A stretch of DNA of 40,677 nt from an uncultured Aeromonas sp. (GTDB lineage Bacteria; Pseudomonadota; Gammaproteobacteria; Enterobacterales; Aeromonadaceae). Each line of letters starts with the position of its first letter. Position 1 is the stretch's first letter. Location: NCBI GenBank assembly GCA_945957575.1, contig CAMFLW010000014.1:1-40677 (forward strand), in the 5' to 3' direction. The translations under genes were made by a program, and so were the position numbers. Shown piece after piece: positions 16,494-27,986 of the stretch. The notes beneath the pieces are model-generated. The model ran no database searches. It had not been told where the DNA came from and saw nothing but the letters and a program-made list of their open reading frames with translations.

Positions 16494-17378
16494 TTAACTG
16501 GCTGGGGATGCCTGTGGGCTGCTGCGTTGGCCCAGCATGCCGAGCAGTGCGCCCCCCATGATAAGCGCACCGGCCAGCAGATGGCGCGAGGTGAGCGCTT
16601 CTCCATTGAGCCACACCAGCAGCAAGGTGCTCAGCAGAGGGGTCAGGTAGGCAAGGGCACCGATCCGGCGTGGATCGCCGTCTCGCAGCGCCAGATACCA
16701 GGTCACAAAGGCGGCCCCCATCGGGCCCAGCGCCAGCCCGATGATGAGGCTCCAGTCACGGGTGGGGATCTGCGCGAGCGGCAGAGGACCTTCGAGTAGA
16801 CGGGCAAGCAGCAGCGCCAGCACACCGGCGGGCAGGCAGGCTGCCGCAGTGACCACGGCGGGGGCTGGTGGCAGACGGCGTGACAACACCGAATAGGCCC
16901 CCCAGATGACAGCCGCGCCAAGTGCCAGCAGGTATCCCGGCAGATAGACCTGCTGCAGTTGCAGCTCGCCGTTGACCATCACCAGCAGGGAGCCCGCCAG
17001 ACCGAAGGCACCAGCCAGCAGGTGACGGGCATGGAGCGGATGGCCGGGTAGTAACAGCGGGGTGAACAGAATGATGCAGAGTGGCCAGAGGTAGTTGATG
17101 AGGTTTGCCTCCAGCACCGGGGCATGGTGAAAGCTCATAAAGAGCAGCAGATGGTAGAGCAGCAATGCCGCAATCGTCACCAGCCAGGTAATCGGGCGCG
17201 CACGCCATTGGCGCCAAAACGGCAAGGCCCCGATCCCGCAGAAAAACAGCACCAGCCCGACCAGCACCAGCGGTGACACGCTGGTGACCCGTGACGTCAG
17301 CGCCGCCAGCGAGGCCCACAGCACGATGGTCAGCAAGGCAAAACCGGTGGATCTGTCCCACCAGGAACAACCAGACAT
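16494..17378 (-). CDS. EamA/DMT-family exporter
   Basis: A 294-residue inner-membrane transporter with about ten hydrophobic helices in two EamA repeats. The first runs from LLTIVLWASLAALTSRV to the helix pair near residue 130, and the second starts at LALGAAVIWGAYSVLSRRL. The pattern resembles the YddG-like aromatic amino-acid exporters, but the substrate is not provable from sequence. AAGGAG lies 6 nt before the ATG at 17378, a near-ideal start. The chemoreceptor gene follows on the same strand with a gap of about 80-100 bp, so read-through is possible. Confidence 0.85.
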   Translation of the reverse strand: MSGCSWWDRSTGFALLTIVLWASLAALTSRVTSVSPLVLVGLVLFFCGIGALPFWRQWRARPITWLVTIAALLLYHLLLFMSFHHAPVLEANLINYLWPLCIILFTPLLLPGHPLHARHLLAGAFGLAGSLLVMVNGELQLQQVYLPGYLLALGAAVIWGAYSVLSRRLPPAPAVVTAAACLPAGVLALLLARLLEGPLPLAQIPTRDWSLIIGLALGPMGAAFVTWYLALRDGDPRRIGALAYLTPLLSTLLLVWLNGEALTSRHLLAGALIMGGALLGMLGQRSSPQASPAS

Positions 17379-17578
17379 CCAACACTCCTTTACAAGATGA
17401 AGCTGCTAGCTTTGCCGCAGGATCCAGCCAAAAAGAAGCAGTCTATCAGAGAGAGAGCAGATGCCGAATGCCGCGTGAATGGCTTGTGACTCGATGAGAA
17501 TTTGGATGGCGCAAGCAGAGTTCTGCGGGACGATGGTACTAATCGCCAGAGAGATGAGTGAATGCGAGAGAGGATGAG

Positions 17579-17655
17579 TGGCGTCCCAGGCAGGATTCGA
17601 ACCTGCGACCTCGCCCTTAGGAGGGGCGCGCGCTATCCAGCTGTGCCACTGGGAC
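17579..17655 (-). tRNA. tRNA-Arg (anticodon CCT)
   Basis: A 77-nt cloverleaf. Acceptor GTCCCAG pairs with CTGGGAC, the discriminator is G and CCA is encoded. The anticodon arm is CGCCC-CTCCTAA-GGGCG with anticodon CCT, and the T arm is GCAGG-TTCGAAT-CCTGC. It decodes the rare arginine codon AGG. The D-stem (GCAC/GCGC) contains one A-C mismatch, a minor oddity. Confidence 0.95.
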
Positions 17656-17663
17656 GTGGCTGC

Positions 17664-17669
17664 ATTATA
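17664..17669 (-). promoter_or_regulatory. -10 box of the tRNA-Arg promoter
   Basis: A perfect TATAAT on the minus strand lies 9 bp before the tRNA 5' end; the best -35 match is TTGTTT about 19 bp upstream. The start would be near 17657, leaving almost no leader for RNase P to remove. Confidence 0.5.
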
Positions 17670-17932
17670 TAAAAATGCCAATAAAAATAAACAACGGCGT
17701 AGATTTGTCTATTCAGTTGCTTACATTCTGGCCGGATTGGGTGTTTTATAAGGTTTTAGTGAAAAATTTTTGCTTAATCAGTCAGGTATCCGTTGGTCAT
17801 TGCCAATGTCCCCTGTAGTGGCCAAGTAAAACTGGCCATGGTTGGAAGTTCATAAGATAGCTCCCCACCAATAACGCGTAACGCCTCTACCAAGTGTCAG
17901 GTTTGTCCAGTAGGGGCTGGTAATGGTCTTGT
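17670..17932. other. Gene-free region between tRNA-Arg and the chitinase leader
   Basis: No convincing open frame or RNA gene is seen in this stretch. It is AT-rich next to the tRNA and then contains the TGGCCA repeats described separately. Confidence 0.5.
17814..17843. mobile_element. Possible IS21-type terminal fragment
   Basis: TGTAGTGGCCAAGTAAAA begins with TGT and carries TGGCCA twice (17819-17824, 17833-17838) around an A-rich spacer, like the ends of some IS21-family elements. No transposase gene and no second end are visible, so this would be a solo relic. Low confidence. Confidence 0.25.
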
Positions 17933-17961
17933 TTGCATAGTTATACAAATTACCATAGAGT
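17933..17961 (+). promoter_or_regulatory. Candidate chitinase promoter
   Basis: TTGCAT (17933-17938) and TAGAGT (17956-17961) are 17 bp apart, with a start near 17968. This places the c-di-GMP aptamer about 25 nt into the transcript. A 10-bp palindrome AATCGCGATT (17964-17973) covers the start point and could be an operator. Confidence 0.35.
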
Positions 17962-17990
17962 AAAATCGCGATTATTTATCGCCAAAAATT

Positions 17991-20793
<2,803 letters not shown>

Positions 20794-20811
20794 TGCCTCC
20801 CGCTTGATGAC

Positions 20812-20833
20812 AGGGGCATGGCGACATGCCCCT
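20812..20833 (+). other. Intergenic hairpin between chitinase and M66 protease genes
   Basis: AGGGGCATG (20812-20820) and CATGCCCCT (20825-20833) form a perfect 9-bp stem with loop GCGA. There is no T tract after it, so it is not a classical terminator. It may protect the upstream 3' end or attenuate, leaving co-transcription of the two genes possible. Confidence 0.6.
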
Positions 20834-20865
20834 CCTTCCCGATTGCCATCAACACGAGAAAATAA

Positions 20866-23847
20866 ATGACTACATACATGACCCCGATAGCCGGCCTCAT
20901 TATGGCGACGCTGGCGGCAGCCCCTTTGTCTGCTGGCAGCGCGCCCCTGATATTCAATGACACGACACCGCAAAGCGATCTGGCGGGCAGTTTGGCTGCC
21001 AGCGTGCAGTTTGCCCAGAGCCAGATCCTGCCGTCCCATCCCAAAGAGGGGGATCGCCAACCCATCCTGACCAGCCTGCGCAAGAGCCTGCTGCTGGTGC
21101 AACCGCTCCAGGCCGACGGGGTGACCCCCATGACGGTGGAGGCTCGCGACGGCAGCGGCAAGCTGCTTGGCAGCCTGACCTTGTCGCCGCCATCGGCACT
21201 GCCCGAGACGGTCTACCACATCGCGGGGGTTCCCGAAGGCGGAGTGAGCTTCGTCCCGGAGAGCGGCAGCAGTGCCGTCATCAGCAGCAGTGCTGATCTG
21301 GCCAAACTGAGCGACAAGAGCGGCGCCTTCCTCAAGGATCGGCTGACTGGTCGCGCGCTGGTGGAGATCCAGACCGCCGACGGCCGCTGGGTTCGGGATA
21401 TCTACCTGCCCGTGAGCCCGGAGCTGGAGGGCAAGATGGTGCGGATCAGCTCCAGCGCCGGTTATAACTCGACGGCCTTCTATGGCGAGCGGCAGGTGAC
21501 CGTCTCCCGTGGCCAGACCCTGCAGTTCAAGTTTGCCAATGGGCAGTGGTTTCGCGAGGGGGAGCTGGAGAACAACCGCATCACCTATGCAGCGGATACC
21601 TGGAGCGGTGAGCTGCCCGCCGGGTGGATCCAGCCCGGACTGACCCTCTCCGTTCGTCAGGGTAATCTCAGTGGTGAACTGCGTGACATCAAAGTCGGCG
21701 CCCCCGGTGAGCTGCTGCTGCACACCATCGACATCGGCATGCTTACCACGCCACGGGATCGCTTTGCCTTTGCCAATGACAAGGAGGCCCACCGCGAATA
21801 CTTCCAGACCATCCCGGCCAGCCGGTTGATCGTCAGTCAGTATGCGCCGCTCTCCCTGCCTGAGGTGATGCTGCCCAATGGCACCTTGCTGACCGATTTT
21901 GACCCGAGCGAAGGGGGCTGGCATGGCGGCACCATGCGTCAGCGCATCGGCAAGGAGCTCATCTCCCACGGTATCGACAATGCCAACTACGGCATCAACA
22001 GCAGTGCCGGTGAAGGGGAGGGGAGCCATCCATTCGTTGTTGCCCAACTGACGGCGCACAACAGTCGCGGCAACTATGCCAATGGGGTTCAGGTACACGG
22101 AGGCTCCGGCGGCGGTGGCATCGTCACGCTGGACAGCTCCCTTGGCAACGAGTTCAGCCACGAAGTGGGCCATAACTTCGGCCTTGGCCACTATGTGGAT
22201 GGCTTCCGTGGCTCGGTTCATCGCAGTGCCGATCAGCTCAACTCCAGCTGGGGCTGGGACAGTGACAAACACCGTTTCATCCCCAACTTCTCGCCGACCC
22301 GCACCAATGAAGATGCCTGTCTGGATGGCCAGTGCCAGCCACCGTTCGATGGCCGCAAGTTTGGCTACGATGCGATGGCGGGCGGCAGCCCCCTCTCTGG
22401 CGCCAACCGTTTCACCCTCTATACCCCCAATTCCGCCGCCATCATCCAGCGCTTCCTGGAGAGCAAGGCGGTGTTCGATGCCAACTCGGCCACCGGCTTT
22501 AGCAAGTGGAACAGTGCGACGGCCAGGATGGAGCCCTACCTGCACACAATCGAGGGGATCGAGAAGGTCGATGCCCCCATGGATGCTCTGAGCGAGGCCG
22601 GACTGAGTGCCCTGCTGGCGGATTACGGCTTGGTCAGGGTCGCCATGTGGGACGGTCGCTGGACCCGCGATATCCGGGTGCCGGTTGCCTCTGCGGACAA
22701 CCGTGGGCGCAGTCTGACCATCGATCACGGGGCCGGTTACAACAGTCGCCTCTTTATCAACGGCAAGGAAATTGTGGTGAACCGGGGCTTCAAGAAGAGC
22801 TTCACCTCGGATGGCCAGAGCTGGGTGGAGGTCTCCCCCATCGATACCAAGGTTGCGCGCAAGCCTGAGCAATTCGGCGTGCCGGTGACCACCCTGGTGG
22901 GCTATTACGACCCGCAGGGTAGCCTGCCCAGCTACATCTATCCGGCTCTGCACGGCGCCTACGGCTTCACCTATCCGGATGACAGCAGCACCCTGTCCGG
23001 CAGTGACTGCCAGTTGCAGGTGGAGACCCGCGATGGCCTGCAGCGCTTCAGGCTGGCCAATCACCGGGCTGTCAGCAGCGTCATGAACAAGTTCCACATC
23101 AACCTGCCCACCGCCAGCGAGCCCGGCCGCGCCACCATCCTGTGCCGTGGCCAGACACTGGTACAGCAGAGCTTGCTGCCACCGCAGCAGTCACTCTCCT
23201 TTACCGTCAACGGGCGGCCGCTGGAGCAGGGCGTGGTTGAGAACCAGCCTCCGGTAGTGACCGTACCGGCGCAGCTCGGCGGCATCGGCGGTGAATGGTT
23301 GACCGTCACTGCCGAGGCGAGCGATCCCGAGGGCGATGCGCTCAGCTACCGTTGGCACTTCCCGGCAGGGTGGCAGACGGAAGGCGAGACCAGTGCCAAC
23401 CTGCGTCTGCTACCGCCGGCTGTCACCACCAGCGAGCAGCATGAGCTGAGTGTGAGCGTCTCGGACGGGGTACATCAGAGCGAAGGGCGCATCGTGCTGA
23501 CGCTGGATCCCGTGGTCGACGGCTCTTGCAACACCACAGATCCGGAAGCGGCCAACGTTCCCGCATGGCAGGCCAGCAAGGTCTACAACGGCGGCGACAA
23601 GGTGAGCCACAACCAGCTGGTATGGCGTGCCAAGTACTGGACTCAAGGCAATGCGCCGAGCCGCAGTGCCGATCAGTGGGCGCTGGCGAGTCAGGTTGAT
23701 CTGGGGTGGAGTCCCGCTGTTGCCTACAACGGCGGGGAGCTGACCAACCACAACGGCCGCCGGTGGCAGGCCAGGTGGTGGACTCAGGGTAACGAGCCGG
23801 GTACACACGAGGTCTGGCAGGATATCGGTGTTGCCAGCTGTGACTAA
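20866..23847 (+). CDS. Secreted M66 (StcE/TagA-like) metalloprotease with chitin-binding tail
   Basis: A 993-residue exported zinc protease. A signal peptide (about residues 1-25, no lipobox) is followed by the M66 region. The zinc site HEVGHNFGLGH is at 432-442, in a setting matching StcE (LGNEFSHEVGHNFGLGHYVDG). StcE relatives cut mucin-type O-glycoproteins; in Vibrio they are ToxR-linked. Two GRW-rich repeats (RWVRDIYLPV and RWTRDIRVPV, each with an AGYNS motif) flank the catalytic part. A PKD-like domain (about 800-880) precedes two CBM5/12 modules (887-993) almost identical to those of the chitinase. The ribosome site is weak (GAGAAA). Mucinase activity is inferred from family; binding to chitin is inferred from the modules. 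Confidence 0.9.
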   Translation: MTTYMTPIAGLIMATLAAAPLSAGSAPLIFNDTTPQSDLAGSLAASVQFAQSQILPSHPKEGDRQPILTSLRKSLLLVQPLQADGVTPMTVEARDGSGKLLGSLTLSPPSALPETVYHIAGVPEGGVSFVPESGSSAVISSSADLAKLSDKSGAFLKDRLTGRALVEIQTADGRWVRDIYLPVSPELEGKMVRISSSAGYNSTAFYGERQVTVSRGQTLQFKFANGQWFREGELENNRITYAADTWSGELPAGWIQPGLTLSVRQGNLSGELRDIKVGAPGELLLHTIDIGMLTTPRDRFAFANDKEAHREYFQTIPASRLIVSQYAPLSLPEVMLPNGTLLTDFDPSEGGWHGGTMRQRIGKELISHGIDNANYGINSSAGEGEGSHPFVVAQLTAHNSRGNYANGVQVHGGSGGGGIVTLDSSLGNEFSHEVGHNFGLGHYVDGFRGSVHRSADQLNSSWGWDSDKHRFIPNFSPTRTNEDACLDGQCQPPFDGRKFGYDAMAGGSPLSGANRFTLYTPNSAAIIQRFLESKAVFDANSATGFSKWNSATARMEPYLHTIEGIEKVDAPMDALSEAGLSALLADYGLVRVAMWDGRWTRDIRVPVASADNRGRSLTIDHGAGYNSRLFINGKEIVVNRGFKKSFTSDGQSWVEVSPIDTKVARKPEQFGVPVTTLVGYYDPQGSLPSYIYPALHGAYGFTYPDDSSTLSGSDCQLQVETRDGLQRFRLANHRAVSSVMNKFHINLPTASEPGRATILCRGQTLVQQSLLPPQQSLSFTVNGRPLEQGVVENQPPVVTVPAQLGGIGGEWLTVTAEASDPEGDALSYRWHFPAGWQTEGETSANLRLLPPAVTTSEQHELSVSVSDGVHQSEGRIVLTLDPVVDGSCNTTDPEAANVPAWQASKVYNGGDKVSHNQLVWRAKYWTQGNAPSRSADQWALASQVDLGWSPAVAYNGGELTNHNGRRWQARWWTQGNEPGTHEVWQDIGVASCD
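23521..23847 (+). repeat. Tandem chitin-binding module repeat, M66 protease copy
   Basis: Second copy of the 327-bp C-terminal module pair found at 20467-20793. Same reading frame, same distance to the stop codon, no indels. Confidence 0.9.
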
Positions 23848-23857
23848 CATCTTGTTT

Positions 23858-23882
23858 GGAGCATGTCGTGCATGCTCCTTTT
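23858..23882 (+). terminator. Terminator of the M66 protease gene
   Basis: GGAGCATG (23858-23865) and CATGCTCC (23871-23878) form a perfect 8-bp stem with a 5-nt loop followed by four T, 11 bp after the stop codon. Confidence 0.8.
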
Positions 23883-24163
23883 ACCAAGCTATCGGCCAGC
23901 ATTGCGGGGATGAGTTGGGACCCTCTCGTGTGCAATAGACATAAAAATCTGGAACTCGTGACGGGTTCTGGATTGTCCTGCAGCAGGTTCGGTCCATTGA
24001 TCTTTAACTGATCTGCGTTGTACCTGTCTCGGCCCTTCTCATTTTGTTGGTCGTTCGCGACATTTCACTGTCAACTCCCGCACATTTGCAGCTAATTCAG
24101 CTGCCGTTCAGCTTGGGTTGTGGTTTGAACCGTATCATAGCGCCCCGTTTTATTGGAGGTGTT

Positions 24164-24565
24164 ATGTCCTTGATGTCTAGCTGGAATTCCCGTTTTTCTG
24201 CACGCAGCTTGCTGGGTGGTGCCTTGCTGGTCGTGGCGTCAGCCAGTCATGCCGGCGATGATCAGTTCACGCTGGGGCGGACTATTTTGCTGGGGGCCGG
24301 TGATCATGGTGCCACCATTCCCATGGTGATTTGCCGCCAGACCAAATATATCAAGGTGAAGGCGGAGCGTGATTTGACCCTGGATCGGGTGGTGGTGACG
24401 TATGGTGGTGATCGCACCAAGACGATCTATTTCGATCAGGATATGCGTGGTGACACCGAGACCGGCTGGAAATCCCTTGGCTCACGCCGCTGTGTAAAGA
24501 AAATCGAAGTGTACGGCAATTCCGAGCGCAGCAAGGCCGGCGTGAAAGTATTTGGCCGTAAATAA
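24164..24565 (+). CDS. DUF2541 (YaaI-like) exported protein
   Basis: A 133-residue exported protein. The signal peptide runs to about residue 30 (SLLGGALLVVASASHA), and the mature part has the YaaI/DUF2541 pattern, with one cysteine in PMVICRQTKYIKVKAE and one in RRCVKKIEVYGNS, likely forming a disulfide in the periplasm. The function is unknown. GGAGGT 4 nt before ATG 24164 makes this start very strong; an upstream open frame to 24044 is not needed. It is a single-gene unit closed by a strong bidirectional terminator. Confidence 0.8.
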   Translation: MSLMSSWNSRFSARSLLGGALLVVASASHAGDDQFTLGRTILLGAGDHGATIPMVICRQTKYIKVKAERDLTLDRVVVTYGGDRTKTIYFDQDMRGDTETGWKSLGSRRCVKKIEVYGNSERSKAGVKVFGRK

Positions 24566-24598
24566 TCGCAGCGATTTGTCGGTGTGAAAAACCAGATA

Positions 24599-24635
24599 AA
24601 AAAATAGTGGCGAGCAATGCTCGCCACTATTTTTT
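24599..24635. terminator. Bidirectional terminator between the DUF2541 gene and mog
   Basis: A 17-bp perfect inverted repeat (24599-24615 with 24619-24635, loop AAT) with a GC core (TAGTGGCGAGC) and A/T flanks gives U tracts on both strands. It lies between two convergent genes. Confidence 0.95.
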
Positions 24636-24655
24636 ATGGCCTTTTCAGGAGTGAG

Positions 24656-25186
24656 TTATTTCTTCGGCCGAAATGGCTTGATGACGGTTTCATCGCACTC
24701 CAGATAGGGCCCTTCCATCAGGTCGATGCAGTAGGGGATGGCGGGGAAGACCGCATCCAGGCACTCGCGGATCGATTTGGGTTTGCCCGGCAGATTGACG
24801 ATCAGGGTGTCATCACGCAGTCCGGCCGTCTGGCGCGACAGGATGGCAGTCGGCACAAACTTGAGGGATTCGGCCCGCATCAGCTCGCCAAAGCCCGGCA
24901 TCATGCGATCACACACCGCTTCGGTCGCTTCCGGGGTGACGTCCCGCTTGGCCGGGCCGGTGCCGCCGGTGGTGACGATGAGGCAACACTGCTCCTCATC
25001 CGCCAGCCGGATCAGGGTCGCTTCAATCTGATCCTGCTCATCGGGGATTACCTGATAGACGGGCTCCCACTCCGAGGTCAGATAGGCGTTCAGGGTGTCG
25101 ATGATGGCCTTGCCGGAGAGGTCTTCGTAGATGCCGGCACTGGCGCGATCGCTGACGGTCACGATACCGATTTTTGCCTTGCTCAT
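24656..25186 (-). CDS. mog: Molybdopterin adenylyltransferase
   Basis: A 176-residue MogA-type enzyme that adenylylates molybdopterin before molybdate insertion. The MoCF domain signatures are present: IGIVTVSDRASAGIYED at the start, TTGGTGPAKRDVTPEAT mid-protein (phosphate loop) and LPGKPKSIRECL at the end. The length is that of stand-alone Mog. It is monocistronic: convergent with the DUF2541 gene, with a 400-bp AT-rich gap upstream. No molybdate riboswitch is apparent in that gap. Confidence 0.94.
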   Translation of the reverse strand: MSKAKIGIVTVSDRASAGIYEDLSGKAIIDTLNAYLTSEWEPVYQVIPDEQDQIEATLIRLADEEQCCLIVTTGGTGPAKRDVTPEATEAVCDRMMPGFGELMRAESLKFVPTAILSRQTAGLRDDTLIVNLPGKPKSIRECLDAVFPAIPYCIDLMEGPYLECDETVIKPFRPKK

Positions 25187-25588
25187 GGTCTGCTCTTGGA
25201 TATCCGAAAAAGTGGTAATTAAAATAACATAATCAGTGAGATAAGTTAAACCGCCAGAAAAACTGAGCCCTCGGGCCTACGCTTATCCAGCGTCGAATGA
25301 AGCAAAACATCGAGCAATAATTCATTAATTGGCAATAAAAAGCAAATTACATCAGACAAAATTTTATAAGTGGCAGGCAGGCCGGATTATAAAAATAATC
25401 GTTTTATCCTTAACACAATTAAAATAGAGAGAAGCGGCCAATACAGATAATACCCTGACGATATGTATCTGGCGGATTGAACCCTTTATATTGGCATCGT
25501 ATACAGAGAAAGATATGAGCACGGGATAAGTGCGAGATAGGGATGCAGCACAGGCTGTGCTGCCCGTTGGCGTTGCCTGGGAGGGCAT
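25187..25588. other. AT-rich intergenic region between mog and the DUF3135 gene
   Basis: About 400 bp without a convincing gene, clearly more AT-rich than its surroundings. Near its right end GCAGCACA (25545-25552) and TGTGCTGC (25556-25563) form an 8-bp hairpin, 25 bp before the DUF3135 start. This may be leader structure. No terminator-like T tract follows. Confidence 0.5.
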
Positions 25589-25924
25589 ATGGAGTTGCCT
25601 GATTTTGACACCCTGAAAGAGCTGGCTGCGAGTGAACCCTCCCGGCTGGATGCCATTCTGGAGCAGCAGATTGAACTGCTGATGGCCCGGGCTAGCCCCG
25701 ATCAGCAGCGCCGTTTGCGCGGGCTCCAGTTCAAGATTGACGGGCAGCGCAAGTTGGCAAAAAACAACCTCGACAGCTGTATCCGGATTGCCAATATGAT
25801 GCGTGAATCCTTTTATCTGATGCGCAGTGAAATGATCCAGTTCAGTGAAGAGGGTGACCCTCCACTTGAAAACGATGGCAGTGGTAAAATAATCCGTCTG
25901 GCGGACTATCCACGTCGTAAATAA
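25589..25924 (+). CDS. DUF3135-family protein
   Basis: A 111-residue cytosolic protein matching the DUF3135 pattern: LPDFDTLKELAASEPSRLDAI at the start, then QQRRLRGLQFKIDGQRKLAKN and CIRIANMMRESFYLMRSEM. It is predicted all-helical; no function is known. It has a longer C-terminal tail than I recall for the family (GKIIRLADYPRRK). GGGAGG lies just before the ATG. It stands alone upstream of yjjP, separated from it by 230 bp. Confidence 0.72.
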   Translation: MELPDFDTLKELAASEPSRLDAILEQQIELLMARASPDQQRRLRGLQFKIDGQRKLAKNNLDSCIRIANMMRESFYLMRSEMIQFSEEGDPPLENDGSGKIIRLADYPRRK

Positions 25925-26158
25925 TCTGCAATAACCCCCTTGGCTGATATTTCAGCGAAATAGGGTGAGCTATAAATAAAGGGAATTAATGACTCCCTGA
26001 TTGTTATGCTTTTTAATGTCAGTCGTAATGTATTTGTAATGTAAACTGGTTTCTCCTTCTGGTAATAACTTATCGGTCAGGTTGTGATAGGGAGAGATGA
26101 ATAACAGTAAAAGTTAGGCTAATATGGCCAAAATTTATTGCTACGACTCGAAGGGATT

Positions 26159-26956
26159 ATGAGAAGTATCACACCAAGACGGGTGTTGTCGCGGGAGCAA
26201 CAGACAGAGATCACCCGCATTATCGTCAAGGTGGGCCAGATGTTGGCCCAGTTCGGTGCCGAGAGCCGGATCATCGAGCAGACCACGGTGCGGCTGGGGA
26301 TGGCGCTGGGGCTGGAGAGTGTCGAAATGGCTATCTCTTCAAGTGCCATCGTGCTCACCAGCCTCTATCAGGGCAGTTGCGTCACTACCACTAGGCGGGT
26401 GCGCGAACACGGCATCAACATGCAGGTGGTGTGCGAGATCCAGCGGATCTGCATCATGGCAGAGAAAGAGCTGATCGGTGCCCGTGAAGTGCGTCAGCGG
26501 CTCGAAGCCATCGTCCCTTTCCACTATCACCCCTGGCTGGTGGTGCCCATGGTGGGGTTATCCTGTGGCGCCTTTAGCCTGCTGTTTGGCGGTGATTGGC
26601 CCATCTTCCTGGTAACCTGCTTCTCGTCTGCCGTGGCGATGCGGGTGCGTCAGCTGATGGCCCGTCATCACCACAGTCCGCTCATCAACTTTGCCGTGAC
26701 CGGTTTTATCGCCACCCTGCTCGCCTCCAGCGCCACCTTTTTTGGCTGGGGCAGTCAGCCCTATCTCGCCATGGCGGCCAGCGTGCTGCTGCTGGTGCCG
26801 GGTTTTCCGCTCATCAATGCCGTCTCCGACATGGTGAAGGGTTACTTCAACATGGGGCTGGCGCGTTGGGGCACGGCGACCCTGCTCACCATCAGCGCGG
26901 CCATCGGCATTATTCTCGCCATGTCGGTGACCGGGATCTGGGGGTGGAAGGTATGA
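26159..26956 (+). CDS. yjjP: YjjP-like ThrE-family exporter subunit
   Basis: A 265-residue inner-membrane protein of the ThrE superfamily, large half. The N-terminal cytosolic part (about residues 1-110) holds VGQMLAQFGAESRIIEQT. The C-terminal half has about five hydrophobic helices starting at PWLVVPMVGLSCGAFSLLFGG. In E. coli YjjP works with YjjB to export succinate, and the next gene is YjjB. The ATG at 26159 (AAGGG just upstream) is preferred over the TTG at 26138. The stop overlaps the next start by four bases (ATGA), so the two subunits are coupled. Confidence 0.87.
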   Translation: MRSITPRRVLSREQQTEITRIIVKVGQMLAQFGAESRIIEQTTVRLGMALGLESVEMAISSSAIVLTSLYQGSCVTTTRRVREHGINMQVVCEIQRICIMAEKELIGAREVRQRLEAIVPFHYHPWLVVPMVGLSCGAFSLLFGGDWPIFLVTCFSSAVAMRVRQLMARHHHSPLINFAVTGFIATLLASSATFFGWGSQPYLAMAASVLLLVPGFPLINAVSDMVKGYFNMGLARWGTATLLTISAAIGIILAMSVTGIWGWKV

Positions 26957-27420
26957 TTGACCTGCTCTGGCTACTGGCCAAGGATGCCTTCTGGTCGGCC
27001 ATCCCGGCGGTGGGGTTTGCCATGTTGTTCAACGTGCCGCCACGGATGCTGAAATATTGCGCCATGGGCGGGGCGCTGGCCCATAGCTTGCGCACCCTGC
27101 TGATCCACTACGGCATGCCCATAGAGTGGGCGACCCTGGCGGCGGCGACCACGGTTGGCTTTGTCTGCGTCTACTGGTCACGCCGCCTGCTGGCGCCGCG
27201 TCCGGTGTTCAGCGTTGCCTCCATCATTCCGATGATCCCGGGCAGCTATGCGTTCAAGACCATGATCGCGGTGGTGGAGCTCAACATCAACGGCGTGACC
27301 ATGGAGTTGATCCAGAGTGCGGTGGAGAACGGCCTCAAGGCGCTCTTTATCGTCGGTGCCCTCAGTTTCGGTTTGGCGATCCCCTCTCTGGTCGTGTACC
27401 GTAACCGCCCCATAATCTGA
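26953..27420 (+). CDS. yjjB: YjjB-like ThrE-family exporter subunit
   Basis: A 155-residue inner-membrane protein, the small half of the split ThrE exporter. It has about five hydrophobic helices and the family stretch SVASIIPMIPGSYAFKTMIA. With YjjP it should form the complete exporter for a small carboxylate or amino acid. It starts inside the last codon of yjjP (ATGA overlap) and ends 18 bp before folA, so folA is probably on the same transcript. Confidence 0.87.
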   Translation: MIDLLWLLAKDAFWSAIPAVGFAMLFNVPPRMLKYCAMGGALAHSLRTLLIHYGMPIEWATLAAATTVGFVCVYWSRRLLAPRPVFSVASIIPMIPGSYAFKTMIAVVELNINGVTMELIQSAVENGLKALFIVGALSFGLAIPSLVVYRNRPII

Positions 27421-27438
27421 CAGACGGTGAGAGGCCCC

Positions 27439-27930
27439 ATGAAGATTTCCATGATTGCCGCCATGGCCCACGATAGAGTGATCGGCAAGGATAACCAGAT
27501 GCCCTGGCATCTGCCTGCCGATCTGGCTCACTTCAAACGGGTCACCCTCGGCAAACCGGTATTGATGGGGCGCAAGACCTTTGAATCCATTGGTCGACCG
27601 CTGCCTGGTCGTCGCAATCTGGTGATCAGCCGCAATCCCGGCTATCAGGCCGAGGGCATCGAGGTGGTGGGTTCCGTCGAGGCGGCGCTGACCCTGTTGG
27701 CGAGCCGCTCGGTGGAGGAGTTGATGGTGATCGGTGGCGGGCACCTCTATACCGAGATGTTGCCGAGCGCAGATTGCCTCTACCTGACGCAAATCGATCT
27801 GGCGGTGGAAGGGGATACCCGCTTCCCTGCCTTTGCGGATGAGCAGTGGCAGTGTGTCGAGCGTGAAGTTCACCAGGCCGATGAGAAGAATCCGTACCCT
27901 TACAGTTTCGAAACCTGGCTGCGTAGGTAA
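27439..27930 (+). CDS. folA: Dihydrofolate reductase
   Basis: A 163-residue FolA that reduces dihydrofolate with NADPH; target of trimethoprim. The motifs are complete: VIGKDNQMPWHLPADLAHFK with the catalytic Asp28, GRKTFESIGRPLPGR (NADPH) and VIGGGHLYTEMLP. The chromosomal size and setting argue against an acquired resistance allele. The start ATG 27439 gives the normal N-terminus MKISMIAAMA with GAGAGG upstream. It ends in a strong hairpin shared with the convergent cysH. Confidence 0.95.
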   Translation: MKISMIAAMAHDRVIGKDNQMPWHLPADLAHFKRVTLGKPVLMGRKTFESIGRPLPGRRNLVISRNPGYQAEGIEVVGSVEAALTLLASRSVEELMVIGGGHLYTEMLPSADCLYLTQIDLAVEGDTRFPAFADEQWQCVEREVHQADEKNPYPYSFETWLRR

Positions 27931-27944
27931 CGTCTCATGGCACC

Positions 27945-27978
27945 AACAACAAGGGCACCTTCTGGTGCCCTTGTTGTT
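27945..27978. terminator. Bidirectional terminator between folA and cysH
   Basis: AACAACAAGGGCACC (27945-27959) and its exact complement (27964-27978) form a 15-bp stem with loop TTCT. The GC core has flanks that give TTGTTGTT on each strand instead of a pure T run. Confidence 0.8.
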
Positions 27979-27986
27979 ATGGGGGA

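Noticed and set aside
17579-17655. tRNA-Arg as attachment site of a genomic island carrying chitinase and M66 protease
   Set aside because: The tRNA 3' end points the other way, toward the EamA gene. No repeated 3' end of the tRNA and no integrase gene are visible in the window.
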